Positions 41,601 through 50,615 of a DNA stretch of 64,000 bases are shown here, piece by piece. Both the position numbers and the translations under genes were made by a program. Position 1 is the first letter of the stretch. Every line of letters starts with the position of its first letter. The stretch is from Hydractinia symbiolongicarpus (taxonomy: Eukaryota; Cnidaria; Hydrozoa; Anthoathecata; Hydractiniidae). The stretch spans positions 1,612,001 through 1,676,000 of the forward strand of contig NC_079877.1 in assembly GCF_029227915.1 (NCBI RefSeq), given 5' to 3'. The notes under the pieces were generated by a model. The model did not search any database, was not told the DNA's origin, and saw only the letters and a list, made by a program, of their open reading frames with translations.

Positions 41601-42673
41601 AACGGTTGCGTCACATATTCGTACCAACACGTATTTAGTGATTTTCTTCCAATATTACTAAGTTGTATCGCGTTCAACAGTGAAACGATTGACTGTGGGA
41701 CTTAATTGAACTGATTTTGGACTTTGACCTGATAAATGTTATAAGTGAGACAATTGGACTCCAAGAAATAACATTCTTCTTAATTTAACATGATTGTGGG
41801 AACTCAGCGATTACACTGGACCCTGTGGTAGCGATTCATTTAAAAATTTAGATAAATAAGTCATTTTTATTGTGGGACCAATCATAGCCGTTATCGCGCG
41901 CTGAAAAATTAGAGACAGTTTCAAAAACTACATTTCATTGACTTTCTAACGGTGTCAATCCGTTTGAGTTACAACGGTTGCGTCACATATTCGTACCAAC
42001 ATGTATTTAGTTATTTTCTTCCGATATTACTAAGTTGTATCGCTTTCAACAGTGAAACGATTGACTGTGGACTTAATTGAACTGATTTTGGACTTTGACC
42101 TTATAAATGTGATAATTGAGCCATTTTGACTACAAGAAATAACATTCTTCTTAATTTAACATGATTGTGGGAACTCAGCGATTACACTGGACCCTGTGGT
42201 AGCGATTCATTTAAAAATTTAGATAAATAAGTCATTTTTATTGTGGGACCAATCATAGCCGTTATCGCGCGCTGAAAAATTAGAGACAGTTTCAAAAACT
42301 ACATTTCATTGACTTTCTAACGGTGTCAATCCGTTTGAGTTACAACGGTTGCGTCACATATTCGTACCAACATGTATTTAGTTATTTTCTTCCGATATTA
42401 CTAAGTTGTATCGCTTTCAACAGTGAAACGATTGACTGTGGACTTAATTGAACTGATTTTGGACTTTGACCTTATAAATGTGATAATTGAGCCATTTTGA
42501 CTACAAGAAATAAAATTCTTCTTAAATTGACATGATTGTGTGAACTCAGCCATTACACTTGAAGCTGTGGTAGCGATTCATTTAAAAATTTAGATAAATA
42601 AGTCATTTTTTACTGTGGGACGAATCCTAGTCGTTAGTTCGCGCTGAAGAAATAGAGACAGTTTCAAAAACTA
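41601..42673 (+). repeat. Last satellite monomers before the inserted element
   Basis: Three monomers. Two are nearly identical neighbours 371 bp apart, sharing CATTTTTATTGTGGG (41862 and 42233) and the variant AAAAATTAGAGACAG. The last monomer is interrupted right after GTTTCAAAAACTA by the inserted element and resumes beyond it without loss. Confidence 0.88.
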
Positions 42674-42697
42674 CTCGATGATATTAAGGTGCGAGTC
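42674..42697 (+). repeat. Left terminal inverted repeat (24 bp)
   Basis: Begins CTCGATGATATTAAGGTGCG and ends AGTC. It pairs base for base with 45479-45502. Identity stops sharply at base 25, with no longer subterminal similarity visible. The preceding TA (42672-42673) is one copy of the target duplication. Confidence 0.95.
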
Positions 42698-43734
42698 CAG
42701 AAATCATCACTTTTCGTAAAGTAAAAAAGCGTAACTTTGATGAGCTATTTCTCAGTTGTTTTTCATAGTCTGATAAAAAGTGACCCACCGCTAGTCTGCA
42801 AATTTTATGCTCTTTTTAATGGTTGCAAACATAATGCCTCCCACGTAGCTGTTCGGGCGTAACAAGCCTTTGATCAAGACACGGTTTTCATAGAAAATCA
42901 GATGGGGCAGCACAATGGCATGTTACTAAAACGCGAATTTTGGCTTATAAGAACTGTATCAATATAACTCTCAAAATCACGTTTCCCTTAACATCCAAGA
43001 GAGCTTTAGTTCAACGTAATGTCCTAAAAACCACCTCAAAAGTTTCTCTGACCTAAGGTTTTGTTTGGATAACATGGTTTATAGGCCAGATACTACATTA
43101 AGGAAGACATAGTTTGTAGCATTCATCCTATGGCTTATTACGAACAATAATTATATATACGTATCTAGTGCATGCATGCTGCCCCAAACCCTTTTCTTAA
43201 CCATATTACAAAGTTTCAGCTAAAAACTGCTGAAGCTTGGTCCGCAAGTTTGAAAGATGCAGTGTGTAATAAATGTTAAATCCTAAGCCAATCAAAAGCC
43301 GAGAACAACAATAAAATCAAAGAAATATGGTAGCTGCATAATGTGTTTTCTCGGAGTCAATCAGAAACGGCGAAAATGTAAACATTGGTAAAGCATTATA
43401 ATATCATCCCCTTGGTTCGCAAGCGAAAATTTCTATTTAAGAAGTATATATATAGCTAGCTGCCTTTTCTTGACAATGGATAAAGATCGTCCAATGAACT
43501 AACAAACTTATTATTTCTATTTTTTATCAGTTCTATTGAATGTTTTGATCTATAAAATACAAGACGTAAATATATTATTAGATCAGTTCAGTTCACTATC
43601 CTCCAGACATGGCATTTTTGTGGTCTTTAAATGAAAGTGATGAATGCATTTAACACTCCCCCTATAATTTAAAAAATACCAATTATCATCACATAGCTAT
43701 ATAAATATCATATACTCATTATTGTGTTGTAGAT
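42698..43734. other. Element interior, left part; no gene recognised
   Basis: About 1 kb of AT-rich unique sequence. I find no ORF of useful length and no known domain. A ten-base inverted pair (TGGGGCAGCA at 42903-42912 and TGCTGCCCCA at 43178-43187) and a TATATATAGCTAGC run near 43446 are the only structures I noticed. A T-run on the minus strand (43671-43676) lies about 80 bp downstream of the tRNA-like gene and could act as a pol III stop. Confidence 0.6.
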
Positions 43735-43759
43735 GCAAGATAATTATGTTTTATCTTGC
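43735..43759. repeat. Hairpin overlapping the 3' end of the tRNA-like gene
   Basis: GCAAGATA (43735-43742) and TATCTTGC (43752-43759) form a perfect 8-bp stem around a 9-base loop. The right arm includes the last acceptor base pair and the discriminator of the tRNA-like sequence. An RNA reading through could therefore form this hairpin as an alternative to the acceptor stem. Confidence 0.75.
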
Positions 43760-43825
43760 CCTGTCCAGGATTTGAACCTGGATCTCTCATTTGTATGAGT
43801 GTCATAGCCATTAGACCAACAGGGC
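43757..43825 (-). tRNA. tRNA-like gene with a shortened anticodon loop (probable pseudogene)
   Basis: Read on the minus strand, the 69 bases (including the discriminator A at 43757) fold as a tRNA. The acceptor stem is GCCCTGT with ACAGGGC (7 bp), and the T arm is CCAGG-TTCAAAT-CCTGG. The D arm has three good pairs and a GG in its loop, and the anticodon stem is CTCAT with ATGAG. The pol III A box (TGGTCTAATGG, 43808-43818) and B box (GGTTCAAATCC, 43768-43778) are close to consensus. The anticodon loop is only ACAA, four bases instead of seven, so no anticodon can be read and the total length is three to four bases short. The D-arm sequence resembles the Glu/Asp group, but I cannot assign an amino acid. 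No T-run follows directly; the first is about 80 bp downstream. It lies inside the transposon-like element, so it is probably captured cargo or a decayed tRNA-derived sequence. Confidence 0.7.
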
Positions 43826-44067
43826 ATAAGTATGCAAAACTTTACAGATGCCTACTTAACTTTTTCTGTGGATATCAAAATTCAATTTTTTTTATTAAAC
43901 AAGATAGACTGCTGCCTGGATGAAAATTCACCATTAAGTAGTGACTAATTCTTCGTAAATTAACAGAATTAGAACAGAATGTAATGTTTAATAATATGGT
44001 ATATATATATATTACACTTTTAACCTTGCTTGGATTTTTCACAGCTGAAATTTTGAAACCTTATTTG

Positions 44068-44343
44068 GAGAAACTTTTGCAAGAGAAACTTTCACGAATT
44101 TTACGATTTTGGGGCTTTTTTACAAAACTTTTAAAAATGACCATTTATATACAAATGTTTAATCTGAATTGATTATACATTTATATACAAAAGTTTAATT
44201 TAAATTGTTGGTTCACAATGTTATCCACTAATTTTTTTTAAAAAACTTTTGACGAGCAAATTCGAAAACTTAGAAATCACAAATTGCAAAAGTTTAACTT
44301 TCTACAGATATTTGGAAAGTTTTTCTCACGAAAAGTTTCTCTG
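44068..44343. repeat. Imperfect inverted repeat, possibly a decayed nested MITE
   Basis: The left arm (44068-44096, GAGAAACTTTTGCAAGAGAA and on) resembles the reverse complement of 44314-44343 (CAGAGAAACTTTTCGTGAGA and on), with substitutions and small gaps. Inside are more AAACTTTT/AAAAGTTT pairs in opposite orientation. This looks like an old foldback or MITE-like repeat inside the younger element. The arms are imprecise and the limits are approximate. Confidence 0.45.
44143..44207 (+). repeat. Short tandem repeat, period 36 bp
   Basis: ATTTATATACAAATGTTTAA at 44143 is repeated at 44179 as ATTTATATACAAAAGTTTAA. The two 29-bp segments differ at three positions. It sits between the arms of the imperfect inverted repeat. 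Confidence 0.75.
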
Positions 44344-44502
44344 AATAAAATATGTACCCAGATCAATTGATTTCACATGACAGAAATCTTTATAACGTCA
44401 AGTTCCTCAAAGTTTTTTTATATTTTACAGTAAATATATAGTCCTTTTATCATTAGTTTTTAAACCATGTTTTACATTATATATATACTGTTATTTTATG
44501 GA

Positions 44503-44781
44503 TCAAAGTGCATTGCTGATTTTATCACAAACAATTTTTGATTTAACTGACGAAGTGTCAGTAGATGTTCCAGACGTTTCTACAAATTCACATGTGCTTG
44601 TAGACCACAAGACTGTAGAACCATTATCATAGACAACGTATCCACATGATAGAACTATCATATGATTTAAAACCAATGCATCAAACACTTCGTTATTAGG
44701 TTCATTCATTGTACACACAAAACAAACGAAGGACAACCTGAAAAAATATATAGCCTGCTTTATAAAATTCTGCAGTGTCAA
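44503..44781 (-). CDS. Uncertain 92-codon ORF inside the element
   Basis: The longest frame in the insertion, ATG to TGA. The product has a hydrophobic, aromatic N-terminal stretch (residues 10-23), five cysteines (20, 23, 46, 64, 85) and a Ser/Thr-rich tail (about 59-80). I recognise no family. On the coding strand the sequence around 44738-44746 reads TATTTTTTCAGG, a good splice-acceptor look-alike. If real, the coding part would start at about residue 15-16 and be a terminal exon of a captured host gene. No matching donor, upstream exon or AATAAA signal is evident. It does not resemble a transposase. It may equally be a chance frame in AT-rich DNA. Confidence 0.2.
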   Translation of the reverse strand: MTLQNFIKQAIYFFRLSFVCFVCTMNEPNNEVFDALVLNHMIVLSCGYVVYDNGSTVLWSTSTCEFVETSGTSTDTSSVKSKIVCDKISNAL

Positions 44782-44960
44782 AGTGATGAAAAATGTGATA
44801 CAAAAACAGAAAGCAGCAATGCACTTGTCTCACTTTAAACTTTATATGTATATGGCTTAAACAAATAAATATAAAGCCATAATATATTATATGTTTTTAA
44901 ATATGTTTAGGCTGGTTTTAAAATTGGTTGTTCTTATTTTTATACCTTAAAAAGGTAAAG

Positions 44961-44985
44961 ATATAGCTAGCTAGCTATAGCTAGG
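44961..44985 (+). repeat. TAGC-type microsatellite
   Basis: ATATAGCTAGCTAGCTATAG followed by CTAGG, a self-complementary TAGC run. Shorter TAGCTAGC runs occur near 43454 and 45035 within the element, but not in the satellite monomer as a run. Confidence 0.8.
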
Positions 44986-45110
44986 TTTTGTGACAATTTC
45001 TTATATTTGATCTCAAATTTAATAGCTTACTGTGTAGCTAGCTAGGAAAGATGAGCCCTCCAAAATATTAATTTACGGCCCAACTAGTACTTGTAAACAG
45101 CATTTAGTAT

Positions 45111-45130
45111 AGATACATGGCAATGTATCT
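45111..45130. repeat. Perfect 8-bp hairpin
   Basis: AGATACAT-GGCA-ATGTATCT, an 8-bp stem with a four-base loop, in the right interior of the element. No function is evident, and no T-run follows. Confidence 0.75.
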
Positions 45131-45478
45131 ATAGCTAGTTTTGGTCTCCTTTGCCCATCAAGCTCTACTGCACTGCCTTTCTTTTGTTAGTCACTAGTCA
45201 CAACTGATCAATCCTTAGTACTTTACAAGTACTTTACAAAAGCATCTATCTGGCATCACAAAAAACAGGATGTATACAATGTTCAAAGAAAAGAAAGAGA
45301 AGAAGGGGTTAAAACAGTGATACATTCACTTCTTCTTTCCCAGCACAATAATACTATTTTTATCCATTGGCAGCTTGTTTTGAAATTCTTGCGTTAGTAT
45401 AGTAATTTCACAGACCGGAATTTAACAGCAGAATATTGCGCGTTGCCTCACGAATGTTTCAAACATAAAATGCAGACC

Positions 45479-45502
45479 GACTCGCACCTTAATATCATCG
45501 AG
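45479..45502 (-). repeat. Right terminal inverted repeat (24 bp)
   Basis: Reverse complement of 42674-42697 with no mismatch. The following TA (45503-45504) is the second copy of the target duplication, and the satellite continues with CATTTCATTGAC. Confidence 0.95.
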
Positions 45503-45504
45503 TA

Positions 45505-48500
45505 CATTTCATTGACTTTCTAACAGTTTTAATCCGTTTGAGTTGCAACGGTTGCGTCACATATTCGCACCAACATGTATTTAGTGATTTTCTTCCGGTA
45601 TTACTAAGTTGTATCGCTTTCAATAGTGAAACGATTGACTGTGGGACCTAATTGAACTGATTTTGGACTTTGACCTTATAATTGTGATAAATGAGCAATT
45701 TTGACTATAAGAAATAACATTTTTCTTAATTTGACATGATTGCTGGAACTCAGCGATTACACTGGGCGATGTGGTAGCGCTTTATTTAAAAATTAAGATA
45801 AATAAGTCATTTTTCACTGTGGGACCAATCCTAGCCGTTATCGCGCGCCAAAGAAATAGAGACAGTTTCAAAAACTACATTTCATTGACTTTCCAACGGT
45901 GTCAATCGGTTTGAGTTACAACGGTTGCGTCACATATTCGTACCAACATGTATTTAGTTATTTTCTTCCGATATTACTAAGTTGTATCGCTTTCAACAGT
46001 GAAACGATTGACTGTGGGACTTAATTGAACTGATTCTGGACTTTGACCTTATAAATGTGATAATTGAGCCATTTTGACTACAAGAAATAACATTCTTCTT
46101 AAATTGACATGATTGTGGGAACTCAGCCATTACACTGGACCCGGTGGTAGCGATTCATTTAAAAATTTAGATAAATAAGTCATTTTTACTGTGGGACCAA
46201 TCCTAGCCGTTAGCGCGCAGAAGAAATAGAGACAGTTTCAATAACTACATTTCATTGACTTTCTAAAGGTGTCAATCCGTTTGAGTTACAACGGTTGCGT
46301 CACACATTCGTACGAACATGTATTTAGTGATTTTCTTCCGGTATTGCTAAGTTGTATTGCTTTCAACAATGAAACGATTGACTGTGGGATTTAATTGAAC
46401 TGATTTTAGACTTTGACCTTATAAATGTGATAAATGAGCCATTTTGACTACAAGAAATAACATTCTTCTTAATTTGACATGATTGCTGGAACTCAGCGAT
46501 TACACTGGGCGCTGTGGTAGCGCTTTATTTAAAAATTAAGGTAAATAAGCCATTTTTCACTGTGGGACCAATCCTAGCCGTTATCGCGCGCTAAAGAAAT
46601 AGAGACAGTTTCAAAAACTACATTTCATTGACTTTCTAAGTGGGTCAATCCGTTTAAGGTACAACGGTTGCGTCACATATTCGTACCAACATGTATTTAG
46701 CGATAGTATTCAGATAATACTAGGTTGCATCGCTTTTAACAGTGAAACGTTTGACTGTAAGACATAATTGCAGTGATTTTGGACTTTGTCCTTATAAATG
46801 TTATAAGTGAGACAATTGGACTCCACGAAATAACATTCTTCTTAATTTGACATGATTGTGGGAAATCAGCGATTACACTGGACACTGTGGTAGCGCTTTA
46901 TTTGAAAATTAAGATAAATAAGTCATTTTTTTATGTGCGACCAATCCTAGCCGTTAGCGCGCGCTAAAGCAATAGAGACAGTTTCAAAAACTACATTTCA
47001 TTGACTTTCTTACGGTGTCAATTCGTTTGAGTTACAACGGTTGCGTCACACATTCGTACGAACATGTATTTAGTGATTTTTTTCCGGTATTACTAAGTTG
47101 TATCGCTTTCAACAGTGAAACGATTGACTGTGGGACTTAATTGAACTGATTTTAGACTTTGACCTTATAAATGTGATAAATGAGCAATTGTGACTACAAG
47201 AAATAACATTCTTCTTATTCTGACATGATTGCTGGAACTCAGCGATTACACTGGGCGCTGTGGTAGCGCTTTATTTAAAATTAAGATAAATAAGTCATTT
47301 TTTACTGTGGGACGAATCCTAGTCGTTAGTTCGCGCTGAAGAAATAGAGACAGTTTCAAAAACTACATTTCATTGACTTTCTAACAGTTTTAATCCGTTT
47401 GAGTTGCAACGGTTGCGTCACATATTCGCACCAACATGTATTTAGTGATTTTCTTCCTGTATTACTAAGTTGTATCGGTTTCAATAGTGAAACGATTGAC
47501 TGTGGGACCTAATTGGACTGATTTTGGACTTTGACCTTATAAATGTGATAAATGAGCAATTTTGATTACAAGAAATAACATTCTTCTTAATTTGACATGA
47601 TTGCTGGAACTCAGCGATTACACTGGGTACTGTGGTAGCGCTTTATTTAAATATTGAGATAAATAAGTCATTTTTTACTGTGGGACCAATCCTAGCCGTT
47701 ATCGCGCGCTAAAGAAATAGAGACAGTTTCAAAAACTACATTTCATTGACTTTCTAAGGGAGTCAATCCGTTTGAGGTACAACGGTTGCGTCACATATTT
47801 GTACCACCATGTATTAAGCGATAGTATTCGGTTAATACTGGGTTGCATCGCTTTTAACAGTGAAACGTTTGACTGTGGGACATAATTGAACTGATTTTGG
47901 ACTTTGTCTTTATAAATGTTATAAGTGAGAAAATTGGACTCCAAGAAATAACATTCTTCTTAAATTGACATGATTGTGGGAACTCAGCGATTACACTGGA
48001 CGCTGTGGTAGCGCTTTATTTGAAAATTAAGATAAATTAGTCATTTTTTACTGTGGGACCAATCCTAGCCGTTATCGCGCGCTGACGAAATAGAGACAGT
48101 TTCAAAAACTACATTTCAATGACTTTCTAACGGTGTCAATCGGTTTGAGTTACAACGGTTGCGTCACATATTCGTACCAACATGTATTTAGTTATTTTCT
48201 TCCGATATTACTAAGTTGTATCGCTTTCAGCAGTGAAACGATTAACTGTGGGACTTAATTGAACTGATTTTGGACTTTGACCTTATAAATATGATAATTC
48301 AGCCATTTTGACTACAAGAAATAAAATTCTTCTTAAATTGACATGATTGCTGGAATTCAGCAATTACATTAGTCTTTGTGGTAGCACTTTATTTAAAAAG
48401 TTAGATAAATAAGTCTTTTCTTACTGTGGGACCAATACTGGCCGTTAGCACGCGCAGAATAAATAGGAACAGTTTCAAAGACTACATTTCATTGACTTTC

Positions 48501-50615
48501 TAGCCGTATATATCCGTTTGAGTTTTAACGGTTGCGTCATATAATCGTACCAACATTTATTTAGTGATAGTATTCGGATATTACTAGGTTGCATCGCTTT
48601 TAACAGTGAAACGTTTGATTGCGGGACTTAATTGAACTGATTTTGGACTTTGACCTTGTAAATGTTATAAGTGAGACAATTGGACTCCAAGAAATAACAT
48701 TCTTCTCAATTTGACATGATTGTGCGAACTCAGCGATTACACTGGACGCTGTGGTAGCGCTTTATTTGAAAATTAAGATAAATTAGTCATTTTTTACTGT
48801 GGGACCAATCCTAGCCGTTATCGCGCGCTGACAAAATAGAGACAGTTTCAAAAACTACATTTCAATGACTTTCTAACGGTGTCAATCGGTTTGAGTTACA
48901 ACGGTTGCGTCACATATTCGTACCAACATGTATTTAGTTATTTTCTTCCGATATTACTAAGTTGTATCGCTTTCAGCAGTGAAACGATTAACTGTGGGAC
49001 TTAATTGAACTGATTTTGGACTTTGACCTTATAAATATGATAATTCAGCCATTTTGACTACAAGAAATAACATTCTTCTTAAATTGACATGATTGATGGA
49101 ACTCAGCCATTACAATGGGCGCTGTGGAAGCGGTTTATTTAAAAACTAAGATAAAAAAGTCATTTTTTACTGTGGGACCAATCCTAGCCGTTATTGCGCG
49201 CTGAGGAAATAGAGACAGTTTCAAAAACTGCACTTCATTGACTTTCTAACGGGGTCAATCCGTTTGAGTAACAACAGTTGCGTCACATATTCGTACCAAT
49301 ATGTATTTAGTGATTCTCTTCCGATATTACTAAGTTGTATCGCTTTTAACAGTGAAACGATTGACTGTGGGAATTAATTGAACTGATTTTGGACTTTGAC
49401 CCTATAAATATTATAATTGAGACAATTGGACTGCAAGAAATAACATTCTTCTTAATTTGACATGATTGTGGGAACTCAGCCATTACACTGGACCCTGTGG
49501 TAGCGATTCATTTAAAAATTTAGATAAATAAGTCATTTTTACTGTGGGACCAATCCTAGCCGTTAGCGCGCGTTGAAGATTTAGAAGCAGTTTCAAAAAC
49601 TTCATTTCATTGACTTTCTAACGGTGTCAAGCCGTTTGAGTTACAACGGTTGCATCACACATTCGCACCAACATGTATTTAGTGATTTCCTTCCGATATT
49701 ACTAAGTTGTATCGCTTTTAACAGTGAAACGAGTGACTGTGGGAATTAATTTAACTGATTCTGGACTGTGACCTTATAAATGTGATAAATGAGCCATATG
49801 GTCTCCAAGGAATAACATTCTTCTTAATTTGACATGATTGCTGGAATTCAGCGATTAAATTAGGATCTGTGGTAGAGCTTTTTGAAAAAATTTAGATAAG
49901 TAAGTCTTTTCTGACTGTGGGACCAATCCTGGACGTTATCACACGCTTAATAAATAGGAACAGGTCCAAAGGCTACATTTCATTGACTTTCTAGCGGTAT
50001 AAATCCATTTGAGTTACAACGGTTGCGTCACATATTCTTACCAACATGTATTTAGCGATAGTATACGGATATTACTAGTTTGCATCGCTTTTTACAGTGA
50101 AACGCTTGACTGTGGGACTTAATTGAACTGATTTTGGACATTGACCTTATAAATGTGATAATTGAGCCATTTTGACTACAAGAAATAACATTCTTCTTAA
50201 ATTGACATGATTGATGGAACTCAGCCATTACACTGGACCCTGTGGTAGCGATACATTTAAAAATTTAGATAAATAAGTCATTTTAACTGTGGGACCAATC
50301 CTAGCTGTTAGCGCGCGCTGAAGATATAGAGACAGTTTCAAAAACTACATTTCATTGACTTTCTAACGGTGTCAATCCGTTTGAGTTACAACGGTTGCGT
50401 CACATATTCGTACCAACATGTATTTAGCGATAGTATTCGGATATTATTAGGTTGCATCGCTTTTTACAGTGAAACGTTTGACTGTGGCACTTAATTGAAC
50501 TGATTTTGGACTTTGACCTTATAAATCTGATAAATGAGCCATTTTGACTAAAAGAAATAACATTCTTCCTGATTTGACATGATTGCTGGAACCCAGCGGT
50601 TACACTGGGCACTGT
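45505..50615 (+). repeat. Satellite of mixed subtype right of the element
   Basis: About 14 monomers in irregular order. One dimer is repeated: TTTCAGCAGTGAAACGATTA lies at 48225 and 48971, 746 bp apart. Some copies (near 48430 and 49930) have the diverged CACGCG or CACACG core and GAATAAATAGGAACAG-like tail seen in the 23.7-33.7 kb zone. Confidence 0.88.

Larger units (their letters stand above)
1..42673 (+). repeat. 372-bp satellite array, left part (cut by the window start)
   Basis: Head-to-tail tandem repeats of an AT-rich monomer of about 372 bp. Successive copies of the landmark GTTTCAAAAAC or GTTTCGAAAAC start at 342, 716, 1088, 1460, 1833, 2204 and 2576, spaced 371-374 bp. Landmarks in monomer order are CATTTCATTGAC, GTTACAACGGTTGCGTCAC, ACCAACATGTATTTAG, GATTGACTGTGGGA, CCTTATAAATGTGATAA, AACATTCTTCTTAATTTGAC, GGAACTCAGCGATTACACTG, GCGCTTTATTTAAAAA, TAAATAAGTCATTTT, CCAATCCTAGCCGTTA and a GCGCGC core. 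I saw no monomer in reverse orientation. Copies differ by scattered substitutions that define recurring subtypes, and several share deletions or an 88-bp duplication. No gene interrupts this part. Short ORFs recur in phase with the repeat and are not genes. This is certain as a repeat; its chromosomal role is unknown. Confidence 0.99.
43826..44502. other. Element interior, middle part; AT-rich, no gene recognised
   Basis: AT-rich sequence with a short TA run (44000-44012), an imperfect inverted repeat and a short tandem repeat, listed separately. A 62-codon frame at 43984-44172 lies across the TA run and the repeat arm and is probably fortuitous. Confidence 0.6.
44782..45478. other. Element interior, right part; no gene recognised
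   Basis: About 700 bp of AT-rich unique sequence with TAGCTA runs and one perfect short hairpin (listed separately). No ORF or RNA gene is recognised. Confidence 0.6.
42674..45502. mobile_element. 2.8-kb non-autonomous DNA transposon with 24-bp perfect TIRs and a TA target duplication
   Basis: The only non-satellite sequence in the window. Its ends are a perfect 24-bp inverted repeat starting CTCGATGATATTAAGGTGCG, flanked on both sides by TA. Removing the element and one TA restores an ordinary monomer (AAAAAC-TA-CATTTC), so the insertion was clean. A TA duplication is characteristic of the Tc1/mariner group, though a few other superfamilies also use a two-base target. I recognise neither this TIR nor any transposase, DDE motif or reverse transcriptase in the interior, so it would have to be mobilised in trans. 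The interior is AT-rich and holds a tRNA-like gene, a 92-codon ORF, short TAGCTA runs, hairpins and an older imperfect inverted repeat. Perfect TIRs imply fairly recent insertion. The element status is well supported; the family assignment is open. Confidence 0.9.

Noticed and set aside
43757-43825. A functional tRNA-Glu or tRNA-Met
   Set aside because: The D arm resembles Glu, and CTCATA superficially resembles a Met loop. However, CTCAT pairs perfectly with ATGAG as the anticodon stem, leaving a four-base loop with no readable anticodon.
43984-44172. 62-codon plus-strand frame in the element
   Set aside because: It runs from a TA microsatellite through an inverted-repeat arm and a tandem repeat. 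Its hydrophobic composition is what AT-rich DNA gives, and no domain is recognisable.
42672-45505. A three-base TAC target duplication instead of TA
   Set aside because: TAC reads on both sides, but that would make the TIRs unequal by one base. TA gives a fully symmetric 24-bp TIR.
41302-50612. Isolated frames at 41302-41532 (+), 47729-47944 (-) and 50424-50612 (-)
   Set aside because: All lie wholly within satellite monomers and exist only because of chance loss of stops in those copies.
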